Of a DNA stretch of 62,535 bases, positions 25,681-39,433 are shown piece after piece. Source of the DNA: Candidatus Nomurabacteria bacterium (lineage in GTDB: Bacteria; Patescibacteriota; Saccharimonadia; Saccharimonadales; Saccharimonadaceae). The translations under genes and the position numbers were made by a program. A model generated the notes under the pieces. The model was given only the letters and a program-made list of their open reading frames with translations. It had not been told where the DNA came from and did no database searches. The stretch is taken from positions 1 to 62,535 of the forward strand of contig JAITNW010000008.1 of assembly GCA_031290255.1 (NCBI GenBank), given 5' to 3'. The number at the start of each line of letters is the position of its first letter. Positions within the stretch are counted from its first letter, which is position 1.

Positions 25681-26046
25681 CTATAAATGCGTAATGCCTT
25701 CAATTCTTAACAACGCCCGCTTGACGACGGGGCCATTATAGCCGTAGCCGCCAATTCCATTTGAACCGACTACGCGATGACATGGGATGACAATTGGGAA
25801 TTTATTGGCGCCGCAGGCAGAGCCGACGGCACGTGCAGCGAATGGCTTGCCTATGGCCTGCGCAATTTCACCATATGTGCGAACTTCACCATATGGGATT
25901 TCTAGCGTCTCGTTCCAGACCGCTTTTTGGAAATCTGTACCTGTTAATGTAATTTTTACATCAAATTTTTTGCGTTGACCGCTCAAATATTCTTGAATTT
26001 GCGGGTACCATTCTGCTGGCAATTCTTCAATAAAATCTAAGTCCAT
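25681..26046 (-). CDS. Methylated-DNA-protein cysteine methyltransferase
   Basis: The 121-residue protein repairs O6-alkylguanine by transferring the alkyl group to its own cysteine. The active site VIPCHRVV (C89, H90) and the helix-turn-helix region YGEVRTYGEIAQAIGKP (about 52-68) are clear. It lacks the N-terminal regulatory domain of Ada and part of the Ogt N-terminus. It starts 5 bases after the zincin gene on the same strand. Confidence 0.94.
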   Translation of the reverse strand: MDLDFIEELPAEWYPQIQEYLSGQRKKFDVKITLTGTDFQKAVWNETLEIPYGEVRTYGEIAQAIGKPFAARAVGSACGANKFPIVIPCHRVVGSNGIGGYGYNGPVVKRALLRIEGITHL

Positions 26047-26051
26047 ATATA

Positions 26052-27380
26052 TTAGGTTAAACGCGTGGGGTCATGTGCAGCAATCTTACCTAGCTCCTTC
26101 CCTGCTTTAACTCTCCTGACGATCTTTGGCCACTGTGTAAGGTTTTGATATGTTAGCATCGTAAGGGCTCGATCCCAATTCCCCTCAATCTGATGGAGCT
26201 CTTTCAGAGCCTTATCTGCGCGATCAATGACAGACATTACGTGATCAGATATAGCTCCCCTATCTACCTCGTCAATACTGTATGCTTGGAAATATCTATC
26301 GAGGTATCTTTCTATCTCTCGAGGAGCGATACTCCTGCCTTGACCTACCAGGAATGCGATAACTTCGTCCTTTAATTTATAAAGGATCGTCTTAGTCTTA
26401 GACTCGTTGATCTTGCGCTTGATGTGCCGCCAGTATTCTTCTGGCAGATCATCTAGACTCCCGTATTTGTCTTCTTCGTCCTCGAGCTGATTGATGGCGG
26501 ATAGGAGCCCGTCTTTGTTTTTTTTGATTAAGAACTCTGGCGCCCCTAGCTCTGATAGCTTTCTCAAGCGAAGCTTCTTGGTCATAATTAACTCTTCTGG
26601 GCTATTGTGTGTTTCATGAGACTCGTCAGATATCACTTCTTGGGCGAAATAATCAATCTGATGCTGGTTTTCGTGAGCTACGACCTTATGGATATCGACA
26701 TCCGTCGAGGCAGATGTCCTGAGCATAATGCCAATCGCTTTTTCAAGCTTGTGTGGCTCTCTGGTTCGTGTTCTATCTGTAAATATGATCGAGTATGGCC
26801 TTGCGGCAGAAGAAACCGTCATGCCTCTAACAGAAGACCCTTCACTAAACTCTTCATTTACGATGCCTAGCCTACGCATATCTTTGGAGTCTATGAATAT
26901 ATTGTAGTTGACTGGTCCCATCTCGACTCTAGATCTGTCAGCAACTTCACTTAATATACTCTCGTCAATATTGAGTATCGCAAAATTCTCCTTGTCGCTA
27001 GCATATCTATTATTTTCTACAACGTCTTGAAGAATTCTTTTATCGCCCACTGTGCTTCTATAACGCTTTAGGTAGCTTCTTCTGTCCATATATTTGCTGA
27101 TGCCATCATAAAATAATTCTTGGGTATTAGTATCGAGACCATCCGAATATTGTTTGACGATACCTACGAGCTCTTTGCGAGAAACTTGAGTGTCGAAAGT
27201 AGCCAGAGCGGCTAATTCATTGAACGCATCTGCCATTCTCTCTTGTAACGCGGCTAGGTTTTGCTTAAGTTCTGCGATTTTGGCTTTGGCGCCTACGCGA
27301 TCCGTGTTTTTCATATCCCAAATTTCAGACATAGCATCTTTGGAATTAAATTCACCGTTGCCTTTGGTTGCTTCGTTCAT
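26052..27380 (-). CDS. Putative zincin metalloprotease (HENQH)
   Basis: The 442-residue protein is mostly helical and charged. It has VVAHENQHQIDYF with H236, E237 and H240, an HExxH zinc site, and acidic candidates for a third ligand in HETHNSPEEL about 18-26 residues later. Neither a signal peptide nor membrane helix is seen, so it should be cytosolic. I recognise no family. GGAGAGG precedes the ATG. It lies between the 16S rRNA terminator and the MGMT gene. Confidence 0.7.
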   Translation of the reverse strand: MNEATKGNGEFNSKDAMSEIWDMKNTDRVGAKAKIAELKQNLAALQERMADAFNELAALATFDTQVSRKELVGIVKQYSDGLDTNTQELFYDGISKYMDRRSYLKRYRSTVGDKRILQDVVENNRYASDKENFAILNIDESILSEVADRSRVEMGPVNYNIFIDSKDMRRLGIVNEEFSEGSSVRGMTVSSAARPYSIIFTDRTRTREPHKLEKAIGIMLRTSASTDVDIHKVVAHENQHQIDYFAQEVISDESHETHNSPEELIMTKKLRLRKLSELGAPEFLIKKNKDGLLSAINQLEDEEDKYGSLDDLPEEYWRHIKRKINESKTKTILYKLKDEVIAFLVGQGRSIAPREIERYLDRYFQAYSIDEVDRGAISDHVMSVIDRADKALKELHQIEGNWDRALTMLTYQNLTQWPKIVRRVKAGKELGKIAAHDPTRLT

Positions 27381-27436
27381 AGACCTCTCCGTACTTAATA
27401 CTTACCATTATAACCTATCAAATCCGCGTATAGCAG

Positions 27437-27460
27437 AGAAAAAACAGCCTTACGGCTGCT
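27437..27460 (-). terminator. Terminator of the 16S rRNA unit
   Basis: On the minus strand AGCAGCC and GGCTGT form a stem followed by TTTTTTCT, about 180 bases past the 16S 3' end. Confidence 0.8.
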
Positions 27461-27466
27461 TCCTAT

Positions 27467-27488
27467 TTAACAAATCAGTTGTGCAATT
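27467..27488. other. 3' strand of the 16S processing stem
   Basis: This stretch is complementary, with two or three mismatches, to 29284-29305 upstream of the 16S gene (core AATTGCACAACT). Together they can form the long duplex that RNase III-type enzymes cut to release pre-16S. Confidence 0.7.
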
Positions 27489-27636
27489 AATTATCAACGT
27501 GGTATCTTCGTAAATTTTAGCTTGAAGTCATATCTGTTAAAAACAGAAAAGTGTTATTAACTAAGCTTATATCAATAACTATGACCGACCTAGCTACTAT
27601 GATCATTGCTGATCAATAGCGCATCGTTCTCCCTAG

Positions 27637-29112
<1,476 letters not shown>

Positions 29113-29283
29113 AATGTTGAATTCGAAAACTCAAAGTTAGATAATCCTTCGTCGGTTCGAAAAAGAAAATAATTTTTCTTTTCGCTCACCTTCTAGAATT
29201 ACCAAAGTGTGTATGTCCAATAAATTGGACAACTATAAAAGACTGACGATGATATCTGCTATCAAAAATAGCAGATTAATTTT

Positions 29284-29305
29284 AATTGCACAACTAAATT
29301 GTTAA
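29284..29305. other. 5' strand of the 16S processing stem
   Basis: This is the partner of 27467-27488; see that entry. The transcript from the 29365-29393 promoter includes it. Confidence 0.7.
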
Positions 29306-29364
29306 GGTTATAAAATCTAGCAAAGAAATATCTAAATAAGATACCTCGCAGCTAGACTTTCTTT

Positions 29365-29393
29365 ATCTTATCTGATTGTAAATTAGATGTCAA
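29365..29393 (-). promoter_or_regulatory. 16S rRNA promoter
   Basis: On the minus strand TTGACA and TAAGAT are 17 bases apart, predicting a start near 29358 and a 5' leader of about 245 bases. Confidence 0.75.
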
Positions 29394-29411
29394 GAGGTTT
29401 TTTGTTGATTT

Positions 29412-29852
29412 TTACTTAAAAATAATAAAGCAGGCTAATCCGGCTGCAATTCCTACAATTCCACCTATAATAACCTGAAGAATAGTGTGACCTTCTACTA
29501 CTCTCAGAGATTTACCTTTTCGCGAATCTGCAGAGACAATAGAATTGAGGACTTTTCCCTGCTCACCGACGGCATAACGAACATTGATGGCATCATAGAT
29601 AAATATGAGAGTCGTACAGATGGCAAGAGCGAATATTGGGGAAGCGAAACCAAGCGACATGCCAAAATAGGTGTCTAGGGCTACAAAACTTGCAGTATGC
29701 CCGCTCGGCATACCACCACTTTTGCTTAGGGCGCTTAGTATGTCTCTGGGCTTTAGGTGTTTGCCCTTTTGATTTATCACGCCCAAACATTTGCCAAGTT
29801 GCGCCAATAGCCAACCGAGCGTAAATGCAATTATTCCAATTATTCCTTCCAC
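29412..29852 (-). CDS. Divergent PAP2-family membrane protein (DUF212 type)
   Basis: The 146-residue protein shows the DUF212 pattern SGGMPSGHTASFVALD (about 45-60), YDAINVRYAVGEQGKVLN and VEGHTILQVIIGGIVGI, spread over four to five membrane helices. The family is related to PAP2 phosphatases; the substrate is unknown. It starts with GTG. TATACT ends exactly 6 bases before this GTG with no Shine-Dalgarno. Confidence 0.88.
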   Translation of the reverse strand: MEGIIGIIAFTLGWLLAQLGKCLGVINQKGKHLKPRDILSALSKSGGMPSGHTASFVALDTYFGMSLGFASPIFALAICTTLIFIYDAINVRYAVGEQGKVLNSIVSADSRKGKSLRVVEGHTILQVIIGGIVGIAAGLACFIIFK

Positions 29853-29858
29853 ACTCTC

Positions 29859-29864
29859 AGTATA
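29859..29864 (-). promoter_or_regulatory. Leaderless-type -10 box of the PAP2-like gene
   Basis: TATACT is followed by GAGAGT and a GTG start. Confidence 0.55.
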
Positions 29865-29872
29865 TCATAACT

Positions 29873-30799
29873 CTAATAGGCTGATTGCTGTTCCCTGGCG
29901 GCGATGGCTCTACGAATGGCTCTGTAGAGGACTCCGCAGACTAACAATAGTACTAGCAAGAAAATAGGCAGGAGCGCCCACCAAGAATAATTTTTTACTT
30001 CGTCCGTATGCGTAGTTGCGAAATCTTCAAGTATAGAGGGAGAATTCGCTGGAGGTAGAGGATCATCAGAGATGTCGCTGATTAGGGCACTAGAAATTGC
30101 ACTATTTGTATCTGTATTAGTATTTTTGACATTTTGGTTCTTTGAGTTTTGTGGCTCGTTATTTTGCGATGTGCTGGTACTGTTGCCTGCCCCGTTGCCT
30201 GTAGTTGTGACGCTGCCAATATTATTTAGGCTAGAATCCTCTTCGGAATCTGGCACGAGCTCTACGCCATCAATATAAGCCTTAAAGATGGTTTCACCGC
30301 CACGCATAGATATGCGACATTCTAGATCCGCCGATCTACCGCCAGCTTCGTCAATACAATTTTGGAAGTTAAGACGCTGGGCCTCTATGCTACCGTCCCA
30401 AAAGCTGAGGACATAATACAGAATATTACTTGATTCGCTTTTTATAATAGTGACCAATGAAAGTGGCTCGCCTGTGCTTAGGGAAAGCTCTTTTATACCA
30501 AAAGTGGCTTGGACTATTGGAGACGAAATATCGGATGGCAAGGTGGGATAATTGGCTTTTATGTCTGACAAATCATAGGGCCAATCGGACACGAAGGTGG
30601 CAAATGATTTGATCTGTATTGGGCCATCGAGCTGGTTTGTAACAAAATGCACACCATTGCCCCCTGGGTAAATTATGGTCGGCAATACGGCAAGATCTGA
30701 GAATCCTTCGTCTGCGATAGTAGTAGCCCCCACGTTGGCGATGTTAGCCGTAGACGCTAAGAGCGCCAGACCCATCATGATTGACAGGATTTTCTTCAT
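29873..30799 (-). CDS. Exported protein with C-terminal membrane anchor
   Basis: The 308-residue protein has a signal peptide (about 1-25, ending NVGA), an extracellular beta-rich domain, an Asn/Ser/Thr-rich linker (about 197-235) and a C-terminal membrane helix (about 272-294) with a basic tail (RAIRRAIAAREQQ). This is a type I topology. I recognise no domain. AAGGAGAAAAACATG is a clear start. It is downstream of gyrA and may be a surface protein. Confidence 0.75.
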   Translation of the reverse strand: MKKILSIMMGLALLASTANIANVGATTIADEGFSDLAVLPTIIYPGGNGVHFVTNQLDGPIQIKSFATFVSDWPYDLSDIKANYPTLPSDISSPIVQATFGIKELSLSTGEPLSLVTIIKSESSNILYYVLSFWDGSIEAQRLNFQNCIDEAGGRSADLECRISMRGGETIFKAYIDGVELVPDSEEDSSLNNIGSVTTTGNGAGNSTSTSQNNEPQNSKNQNVKNTNTDTNSAISSALISDISDDPLPPANSPSILEDFATTHTDEVKNYSWWALLPIFLLVLLLVCGVLYRAIRRAIAAREQQSAY

Positions 30800-30873
30800 G
30801 TTTTTCTCCTTTATTGTGTTTTCTAAGGAGAAAAATACCAGTTTCTACTACTACTTCTCAAGCATGAGTGTTG

Positions 30874-33495
30874 TTATTTTTTGGAGCTAGTCTTTTTTGG
30901 CTCTTCTTCTGCGGGTTCTTCCTCTTCATGAGGGATAATGCCTACAGATGCAATGGTATCTCCGTCATTCATACGCATAACTCTGACGCCTTGTGTTGCC
31001 CTACCTAGGGTAGGAATTTCCTTGACTGCGACTCTGATTGCTTGCCCTTTTGTTGACATCATAATCAGTTCGTTTGCGTCTGGTTCGAGAGTTTTTACTT
31101 CGACGATTGGACCAGTTTTTGAGGTAACGGCTGCAACCTTAATGCCAACGCCACCACGCTTATGTGTTGGGAAATTATTTACTGCAGTGGCTTTGCCGTA
31201 TCCGTTGGCGCTGATAGCAATGAGTTTCTGGTGCTTGGGGTCACTCACTACATCCATACCGACGATTGTATCGTTTGGACGCAACCGCATACCTCTGACG
31301 CCACGGGCGGCACGTCCCATTGGTCTGACGTCCTTTTCGTTAAATCTGACGGCTTGTCCAGCAGAAGTGGAGATGATAATGTCATTGTCGCCGGCAGTTC
31401 CCTTTACCCATCTAAGTTCATCTTTGCTATCTAATTTAATAGTGATCAGGCCGTTAGTCCGAATATTCACATAATCTTTGAGCGAGGTTTTCTTGATGGT
31501 GCCCTTGGTGGTTGCCATAAACAAATAACCTTCACCCTCGGAATTATCAGCCTGCTTGATGATGGCGGTGACTTTTTCTTCTGGGTGAAGATTGAGGAGA
31601 TTTACCGCAGCAGTGCCCTTTGCGACTAGAGAGGCTTGAGGGATTTCGTATGCTTTGATTCTAAAGATGCGCCCTTGATTGGTGAAGAATAGTAAATAGT
31701 CGTGGGAATTGGTCGTGATAATAGTATTGATGACATCTTCTTCTTTGGTAGTCATGCCGCGCTTGCCTTTGCCACCTCTGTTTTGACGACGGAAATCGCT
31801 TTGCGAGACGCGCTTGACGTAGTTCTCTGCCGTCATTAGGACTACACTCTCTTCATCTGGAATCAGATCTTCGTCTGCGAATTTGCCGAGTTCGTGATTG
31901 ATGATCTTGCTGCGACGTTCGTCACCGTATTTTTGCTTCATGATGAGGAGTTCTTCTTTGATGACGCGGAAGATTTCGTTTTCGTCGGCGAGGATTGCTT
32001 CGAGTTTCTTGATGAGCTCCTGAAGTTCTTTGAGCTCACTCTCTATTTTGTCGCGTTCGAGCCCCTGAAGCCTTCTGAGCTGCATGGCGAGGATTGCGGC
32101 AGCCTGAATCTCTGACAGGCCAAATCGCTCCATCAGACGCTTATCGGCATCGTCATAACTCTCGCGAATGGTCTTGATGACCTCATCAATATGATCAAGC
32201 GCAATCTTTAGACCCTCTAAGATATGCGCGCGCTCCTTAGCTTTACGTAAATCATACTCTGTGCGGCAACGAATAACTTTTTGACGATGCTTGATAAATT
32301 CAGACAAAATCTCTTTCAGGCCCATGATTTTTGGCTGGATACCGCCGACTAGGGCGAGAACGTTATAGTGGAAAGAGGTCTGTAGACCGGTAAGCTTATA
32401 GAGCTGGTTGAGGATTTTCTTTGGGAAAGCGTCTTTCTTGAGCTCAACTACTACGCGGATCTTTCCACGGGCACTCTCGTCACGGGCATCAGTGATATGA
32501 TCCAACTTTTTTGCCAAGACAAGTTCTCTGACCTTCTCAACAAAGCCTTCTTTACTCATACCATAGGGTACTTCTGAAATAACGATACTGAAACGGCCGT
32601 TTTTGCGTTCCTCGATATTCGTGATGGCACGAATAGTAACACTACCGCGACCGGTAGCATAGGCCTGCTTCATTGGATCGCCGCCATATACCTCTGCGCC
32701 AGTTGGGAAATCCGGCCCTTTGACGTGCTTCATGAGCTCTTCTAGAGTAATATCTGGATTATCAATTTGGGCAACGGTAGCGTCTATTACTTCTGAAAGG
32801 TTATGGGGGGGGATATTTGTTGCCATACCCACGGCAATACCCATCTGGCCATTTAGTAGGATATTTGGTACGGCTGCCGGAAGGACGACTGGCTCTTTTT
32901 CGCTACCATCAAAGTTATCGCGAAAATCGACAGTCTCTTTCTCGATATCGGAAAGAAGCTCGGCGCCAACCTTGTCCATGCGGGCCTCCGTATAGCGAGA
33001 AGCGGCTGCTTCGTCACCGTCCATAGAACCAAAGTTGCCCTGTCCTTCAATTAACTTATAGCGCATTTTCCATGGCTGAGCTAGGTTAACCATTGCGTCA
33101 TAAATAGAAGAGTCGCCATGAGGATGGTATTTACCCATAACGTCACCAACAATACGAGCAGACTTTACGGTGGCGTGAGGGGCTTTCCAGCCGTTTTTTT
33201 CCATAGCGTAAAGAATACGGCGATGAACTGGCTTCAGACCATCTCTTACATCAGGCAAGGCGCGATCAATAATAACAGACATTGAATAGCGGAGGAACGA
33301 ATCTTCCATGACGTTCTCGACGGTGAGCTCTTCGATGCCCTTGGTAGGCTTTTTTTCATCTGTTTCTGTATTTTCTACAACATTTCCAAGAGTCTCATCA
33401 AGGCCATTGTCGTCAGCTGTATCTGGAACGCCTCCAACTACGCTATCATCAGACTTATCTTCATTGTTCAGTTTGTGCTTATCTATATCTGCCAT
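30874..33495 (-). CDS. gyrA: DNA gyrase subunit A
   Basis: GyrA cuts and rejoins DNA in the supercoiling reaction. The catalytic tyrosine is Y168 in [11 protein letters not shown] and the quinolone-determining region reads [12 protein letters not shown] (about 124-135), with the usual Ser and Asp. [11 protein letters not shown] is the GyrA box, supporting gyrase over topo IV. An acidic N-terminal extension of about 55 residues precedes the conserved domain. Length is 873. It follows gyrB by 9 bases, with AAGGAGG before the ATG. Confidence 0.97.
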   Translation of the reverse strand: MADIDKHKLNNEDKSDDSVVGGVPDTADDNGLDETLGNVVENTETDEKKPTKGIEELTVENVMEDSFLRYSMSVIIDRALPDVRDGLKPVHRRILYAMEKNGWKAPHATVKSARIVGDVMGKYHPHGDSSIYDAMVNLAQPWKMRYKLIEGQGNFGSMDGDEAAASRYTEARMDKVGAELLSDIEKETVDFRDNFDGSEKEPVVLPAAVPNILLNGQMGIAVGMATNIPPHNLSEVIDATVAQIDNPDITLEELMKHVKGPDFPTGAEVYGGDPMKQAYATGRGSVTIRAITNIEERKNGRFSIVISEVPYGMSKEGFVEKVRELVLAKKLDHITDARDESARGKIRVVVELKKDAFPKKILNQLYKLTGLQTSFHYNVLALVGGIQPKIMGLKEILSEFIKHRQKVIRCRTEYDLRKAKERAHILEGLKIALDHIDEVIKTIRESYDDADKRLMERFGLSEIQAAAILAMQLRRLQGLERDKIESELKELQELIKKLEAILADENEIFRVIKEELLIMKQKYGDERRSKIINHELGKFADEDLIPDEESVVLMTAENYVKRVSQSDFRRQNRGGKGKRGMTTKEEDVINTIITTNSHDYLLFFTNQGRIFRIKAYEIPQASLVAKGTAAVNLLNLHPEEKVTAIIKQADNSEGEGYLFMATTKGTIKKTSLKDYVNIRTNGLITIKLDSKDELRWVKGTAGDNDIIISTSAGQAVRFNEKDVRPMGRAARGVRGMRLRPNDTIVGMDVVSDPKHQKLIAISANGYGKATAVNNFPTHKRGGVGIKVAAVTSKTGPIVEVKTLEPDANELIMMSTKGQAIRVAVKEIPTLGRATQGVRVMRMNDGDTIASVGIIPHEEEEPAEEEPKKTSSKK

Positions 33496-33504
33496 AGTTC
33501 CTCC

Positions 33505-35514
<2,010 letters not shown>

Positions 35515-35583
35515 TCAACTTGAAGATTTATACTTAATTATTGTACCCCATAACAACAGATTATACAAGGGTTTTTGAGGATA

Positions 35584-38421
35584 TTATCTTAGCCGGATAA
35601 TGGTTTCGTCCTCTTGGACGGTCGGGGTTGATGCGGGAACAGCTTGTACTGGCTCTCTTGGAGCTGATGGTCGCTCACGGTGCTCTGTTCTTGGGATCTT
35701 TAGGCTGTTATTGTCTGGTGGGGTGGTAGGTTGCTGAGGAGGTGGGGGGGATTTGATTGGGGCAACTGGGCGAGCTGGGGGTGAAACTGAGACTGGGGTG
35801 GGGGCTTTGCGACCTTCTCTAATGTCTTTTTCGAGTTGGGCTTTTTTCTCAAGCCAGGAATCTAGGAAATTTTTGGGTTTGGTGGGAGCTGAGACTGGCA
35901 CGGCTACGCCATTTGCTTCTCTAGCTACGCCTTCAACTGGGGCGTTTGGAAAAACAGAACCCGCGGCCAACCTTGCGTCGATTTCTCTGTTAACTTCGGC
36001 ACGGGGTCGCCCATATTGGGTAGCCGTGTATGCACGAAGGGTCTTAAACAGCTCAGGATTGCTTTCTCCCATTGGAGGTAGGAGTTTCATAGTAAATGGC
36101 GAGCTAGGCACTCCAAACATCATTACAGTGGCGATGGCGCTATGGTTTGCAAGCTTGTGCAAGTCTTCTGCGTTAAATACTGGGCTGAAAGCTTTCTCCA
36201 TGAGCTCAGCATCGGTAACGCCAAGACGCCCCGACATGATAGTACCAACATTACCAAGAATGCCCTCGCGGATCTTGTCTGTAAGCTGAGTCATAAATTG
36301 GTTGGCGAGGACGAGGTTGAGGCGGTATTTTCTGGCTTCGCTAAGAATGCTCTCGAAGCTCTCTGTGGAGAAGTTCTGGAACTCATCTACGAAGAGGCAG
36401 AAATCTGTGCGGTCGTCTTCCGGAGTGTCTGCCCTGCTCATGGCCGCAGTTTGGAATTTCATAACAAAGATCATACCGAGTAGCTTGCTGTTGAGTTCAC
36501 CCATTTTGCCTTTTGAAAGGTTGACGAGGAGGATTTTTTTGCTGTCCATGACGTCCCGGATACCGAAACTGGATTTAAGTTGCCCTAAGATATTGCGCAT
36601 CATTTGGTTTGAGAGGAATGGTCCCCATTTACTGACAAACCAAGAGGTAACCTCACCAGCGTCATTGCTGCGTTGGCTGGCGGGAAATTCTTTGGTCCAG
36701 TAGTCGTAAACAGTCTTATCTGTGACATATTTGAGCTTGGCCTTAACGAAGTCGACATCTATAAAACAGCGGGGGATATCAATAAATGTACCTCCGGCAG
36801 GATCCGACATGAGGAGCAGTGCGGCATTCCTGAACATATGATGGGCTCTAGGACCGAAAATACCTTGGTTGCCGGGGTCGTAGAGACTTTGGAGCATATT
36901 GATTCCCTCCTGGACGATGAAATCTTTTTGATCTGGATCGGTAAACTCAAACATATTCATACCGATAGGGTTTTCGGTGTCTCCGGGGTCAAAATATATG
37001 ATATCGTCGAGGCGCTCGGGCGGGACTTTACTCATCAGAAGTTCTACCGCGTCGCCATGCGGATCGATAAAAGCGAAGCCCCTACCGTCCATCATATCTT
37101 GGTAGGCTATATTGGTAAGCAAAACCGATTTACCCATACCGGTAGCACCAATTACGTAAGTGTGGCGCCGGCGATCGTTTTCGCCAAGGCGAATTTCTTT
37201 GGTTTCGCCACGGAATTCATTCACGCCCAAGATAACCCCCTCTTCTGCAAGGCGGGCGGGTCCGTCGACTTGCTTCGTAAGCTGGCGCTCGACCTGACTG
37301 GTAGGGATAGAATTTTGGGCTGGGAGATGGAAGAGTGTGGCCATCTCTACGCTGTTTAATATCATCTTGTTATTGTCTTGCGGAAAGAATCTGAATATAT
37401 AGTCAGTGCTGAGTTTTTCGGCGCTGACAAAGGCATCGTACCTGAAGCCATTGTTGCGTGGACTGTCGAACTCCGAAAATATGGCCACTATGCCACCTAG
37501 GAGCGCTTCTGAGCGCGCTTTGGTGCTGGAACTAGCAACTACGCGCACTAAGACCTCAAAGCCGGGGTATTTGGTCTTTTCTTCGATTTTCTGAATTTCT
37601 TCTTGCTGGAGGTTAGTGAGGACTTTGTCTTCTGACTTGTATTTCTCGTGCTCATCAGGTGGCTTCCAGAGCGCTTCCACGACGTCGATGGCTAAATTGC
37701 CGGCGCCGTAGACTACGCGTCCTAGAATGTTGCTGGATTTACGAGATTTCTTCCCATCTCGTATATTTTGTACTCGTTCAAGGGATTTTTTTACCCAGCT
37801 ATCATCTGTAGGGCGAAACATAACCTGGAGGGCAAGACCATCGCCTTTTTTTGCGACAGACATAGCGTTGATGAGGGCGAGACTGGCGTCACGCTTACTT
37901 TCTTCATATGTAGCGATTGGGTACCAATAATCTTCCTTAAGGCTCAGTTCGCCACCTGCAACGCCGTCAATCTTACCATCTTTATTGAAGAAATTGGGGT
38001 CTTTCACCTCTTCTAGGCGAGCTGTCGGGTAGGCAGCGGCGATAGCCTGCTTCATGGTCTCCGTAAGGACGGCCGGTACAACGGCGTAATACTTGATAAA
38101 GCCGTCATGGGCAATAATTTCAAAGCTGATATGCCTCTGGCCATAGAGTTTACTTTTTAGGCCCTTGGTGAGTGTGGAAGAGATAATACTATACATAACT
38201 TGGGCTTCGGAAAGCTGTTCATTAGTAACGTCACGTTCGTCGCGACCGCCAACCTCAATATCGTCCGTGCTAGGGGGGAGGTGAATAAGCATGGCAATCA
38301 TTTTGAGGCCGCGTTCGTAGTTTTTGCGCTCCCGCTTAATATTCGTATAGGCCTTGAAGATGGTTACGACTGCGATTATCAATATGACTAGTATGATAAT
38401 GGGGATGATGATTTCGTTCAT
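35584..38421 (-). CDS. VirD4/TraG-like type IV secretion coupling ATPase
   Basis: The 945-residue protein has an N-terminal membrane helix (3-23), a large domain of unknown type (about 60-400), then a RecA-like ATPase with Walker A GATGMGKS at 425-432 and Walker B FVDEFQNF near 677-684, followed by SEARKYRLNLVLANQF. The C-terminus is Pro-rich and disordered. It resembles coupling proteins of type IV secretion common in Saccharibacteria, which may move DNA or protein across the envelope. It overlaps the 38418 gene as ATGA. Confidence 0.85.
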   Translation of the reverse strand: MNEIIIPIIILVILIIAVVTIFKAYTNIKRERKNYERGLKMIAMLIHLPPSTDDIEVGGRDERDVTNEQLSEAQVMYSIISSTLTKGLKSKLYGQRHISFEIIAHDGFIKYYAVVPAVLTETMKQAIAAAYPTARLEEVKDPNFFNKDGKIDGVAGGELSLKEDYWYPIATYEESKRDASLALINAMSVAKKGDGLALQVMFRPTDDSWVKKSLERVQNIRDGKKSRKSSNILGRVVYGAGNLAIDVVEALWKPPDEHEKYKSEDKVLTNLQQEEIQKIEEKTKYPGFEVLVRVVASSSTKARSEALLGGIVAIFSEFDSPRNNGFRYDAFVSAEKLSTDYIFRFFPQDNNKMILNSVEMATLFHLPAQNSIPTSQVERQLTKQVDGPARLAEEGVILGVNEFRGETKEIRLGENDRRRHTYVIGATGMGKSVLLTNIAYQDMMDGRGFAFIDPHGDAVELLMSKVPPERLDDIIYFDPGDTENPIGMNMFEFTDPDQKDFIVQEGINMLQSLYDPGNQGIFGPRAHHMFRNAALLLMSDPAGGTFIDIPRCFIDVDFVKAKLKYVTDKTVYDYWTKEFPASQRSNDAGEVTSWFVSKWGPFLSNQMMRNILGQLKSSFGIRDVMDSKKILLVNLSKGKMGELNSKLLGMIFVMKFQTAAMSRADTPEDDRTDFCLFVDEFQNFSTESFESILSEARKYRLNLVLANQFMTQLTDKIREGILGNVGTIMSGRLGVTDAELMEKAFSPVFNAEDLHKLANHSAIATVMMFGVPSSPFTMKLLPPMGESNPELFKTLRAYTATQYGRPRAEVNREIDARLAAGSVFPNAPVEGVAREANGVAVPVSAPTKPKNFLDSWLEKKAQLEKDIREGRKAPTPVSVSPPARPVAPIKSPPPPQQPTTPPDNNSLKIPRTEHRERPSAPREPVQAVPASTPTVQEDETIIRLR

Positions 38422-38801
38422 GCTGCTTCGCCTAGAGTGCGCCCAAACGCGTTAGCCAAATATTGCCTCTTGAGCTCGTCTACCTGCGCCTGTAGTTCGT
38501 GGGGATCTTTACTGTTTTTTTTGACAATCGAAATTACGTGACTGGCGTACTGCTTAGATATCTGTTCGGCATTGCGTCCTACCTCTGGAATGGTATTTTT
38601 TACAACGTCGGATTCGTTTTCGGGTTGCGGCAGCTCTGGTGGCATCGTACCGATAGCTTGTGGTTGCTCGGAAGCCCGTGGAGTCTTGATCTCTCCTAGC
38701 TCAGTGCTGACCGGAAATTGCTCGATGGCGCCAAAATTAACCTGCTCTCCCCGGATCGGCTCTACGGGTAGTGTTTCGTTGCTGCCTCCCTTGTTATCCA
38801 T
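38418..38801 (-). CDS. Small acidic protein coupled to the secretion ATPase
   Basis: The 127-residue protein has a Pro/Glu-rich disordered first half and a helical second half (QISKQYASHVISIVKKNSK to LKRQYLANAFGRTLGE). No membrane segment or known motif is seen. It overlaps the ATPase start by 4 bases and likely works with it. TATAAT lies 7 bases before the ATG without a Shine-Dalgarno. Confidence 0.7.
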   Translation of the reverse strand: MDNKGGSNETLPVEPIRGEQVNFGAIEQFPVSTELGEIKTPRASEQPQAIGTMPPELPQPENESDVVKNTIPEVGRNAEQISKQYASHVISIVKKNSKDPHELQAQVDELKRQYLANAFGRTLGEAA

Positions 38802-38836
38802 AAGTATAATTATATCACATTAGTTTATTTATTTTG

Positions 38837-39205
38837 TCAGAGGATTCTTTTCGAGACCAAGAAACATGCAACCAGAATTGCCAGAAACACTAACCCTACC
38901 TCTAGCAAGCCCACGCCACCAAAAGATTGCATGGCGAGGATAATAACTGGGGCGAAAGCAAGGACGGCTCCGTAGTAGTAGCTTTTTTTGGGTATATTGG
39001 AGTGATGTGATTTGGAGAACTGGGATTTTATGCGAAAAAAAGTCCCACAGATAGCAACAGTGGCGCCTAAGCAGATAATATAGCAGAGTGTAAAAAATAC
39101 TAAAACCCCGAAAGGGCCAACGCCCGACGGGGTAGTAAATGTCATGAGACCGACAAGAAGGATGGCGGAAACTGCGCTGGAAATGTAGAGGATTTTGTTT
39201 AGCAT
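38837..39205 (-). CDS. Four-helix membrane protein
   Basis: The 122-residue protein has hydrophobic segments at about 5-23, 30-52, 74-92 and 97-115. No domain is recognised. ATG 39205 was chosen because TACAAT ends exactly 6 bases upstream; a longer frame starting at 39256 would place this promoter inside the gene. Confidence 0.65.
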   Translation of the reverse strand: MLNKILYISSAVSAILLVGLMTFTTPSGVGPFGVLVFFTLCYIICLGATVAICGTFFRIKSQFSKSHHSNIPKKSYYYGAVLAFAPVIILAMQSFGGVGLLEVGLVFLAILVACFLVSKRIL

Positions 39206-39211
39206 AATCAA

Positions 39212-39217
39212 ATTGTA
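39212..39217 (-). promoter_or_regulatory. Leaderless-type -10 box
   Basis: TACAAT is followed by TTTGATT-type spacing of six bases (TTGATT) and the ATG at 39205. Confidence 0.6.
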
Positions 39218-39433
39218 GCATAATGCAGACGATTGGGTTCTAGGTATTGGTGACAATTGGGAATGTGAAAAGACATGGGCTTAGGACAGAGAGGCTTATC
39301 TGGCAAATTATATATTACTTATAGCCACAAGCTGATTCCCTGCCCTGAAGCACTTTGACCGCTTCTCGTATAGAGAAGCAAGTTCCTTGTAAGTTTTTTA
39401 TTGTCATTCTGTTTGGGTATCTAATGTGCTAAC

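Noticed and set aside
27381-27636. 23S rRNA or spacer tRNA after 16S
   Set aside because: Only a processing-stem strand and a terminator are visible in this gap.
39206-39256. Upstream start for the four-helix membrane protein
   Set aside because: A TACAAT box six bases before ATG 39205 fits the pattern of other genes; the extension is polar and lacks a Shine-Dalgarno.
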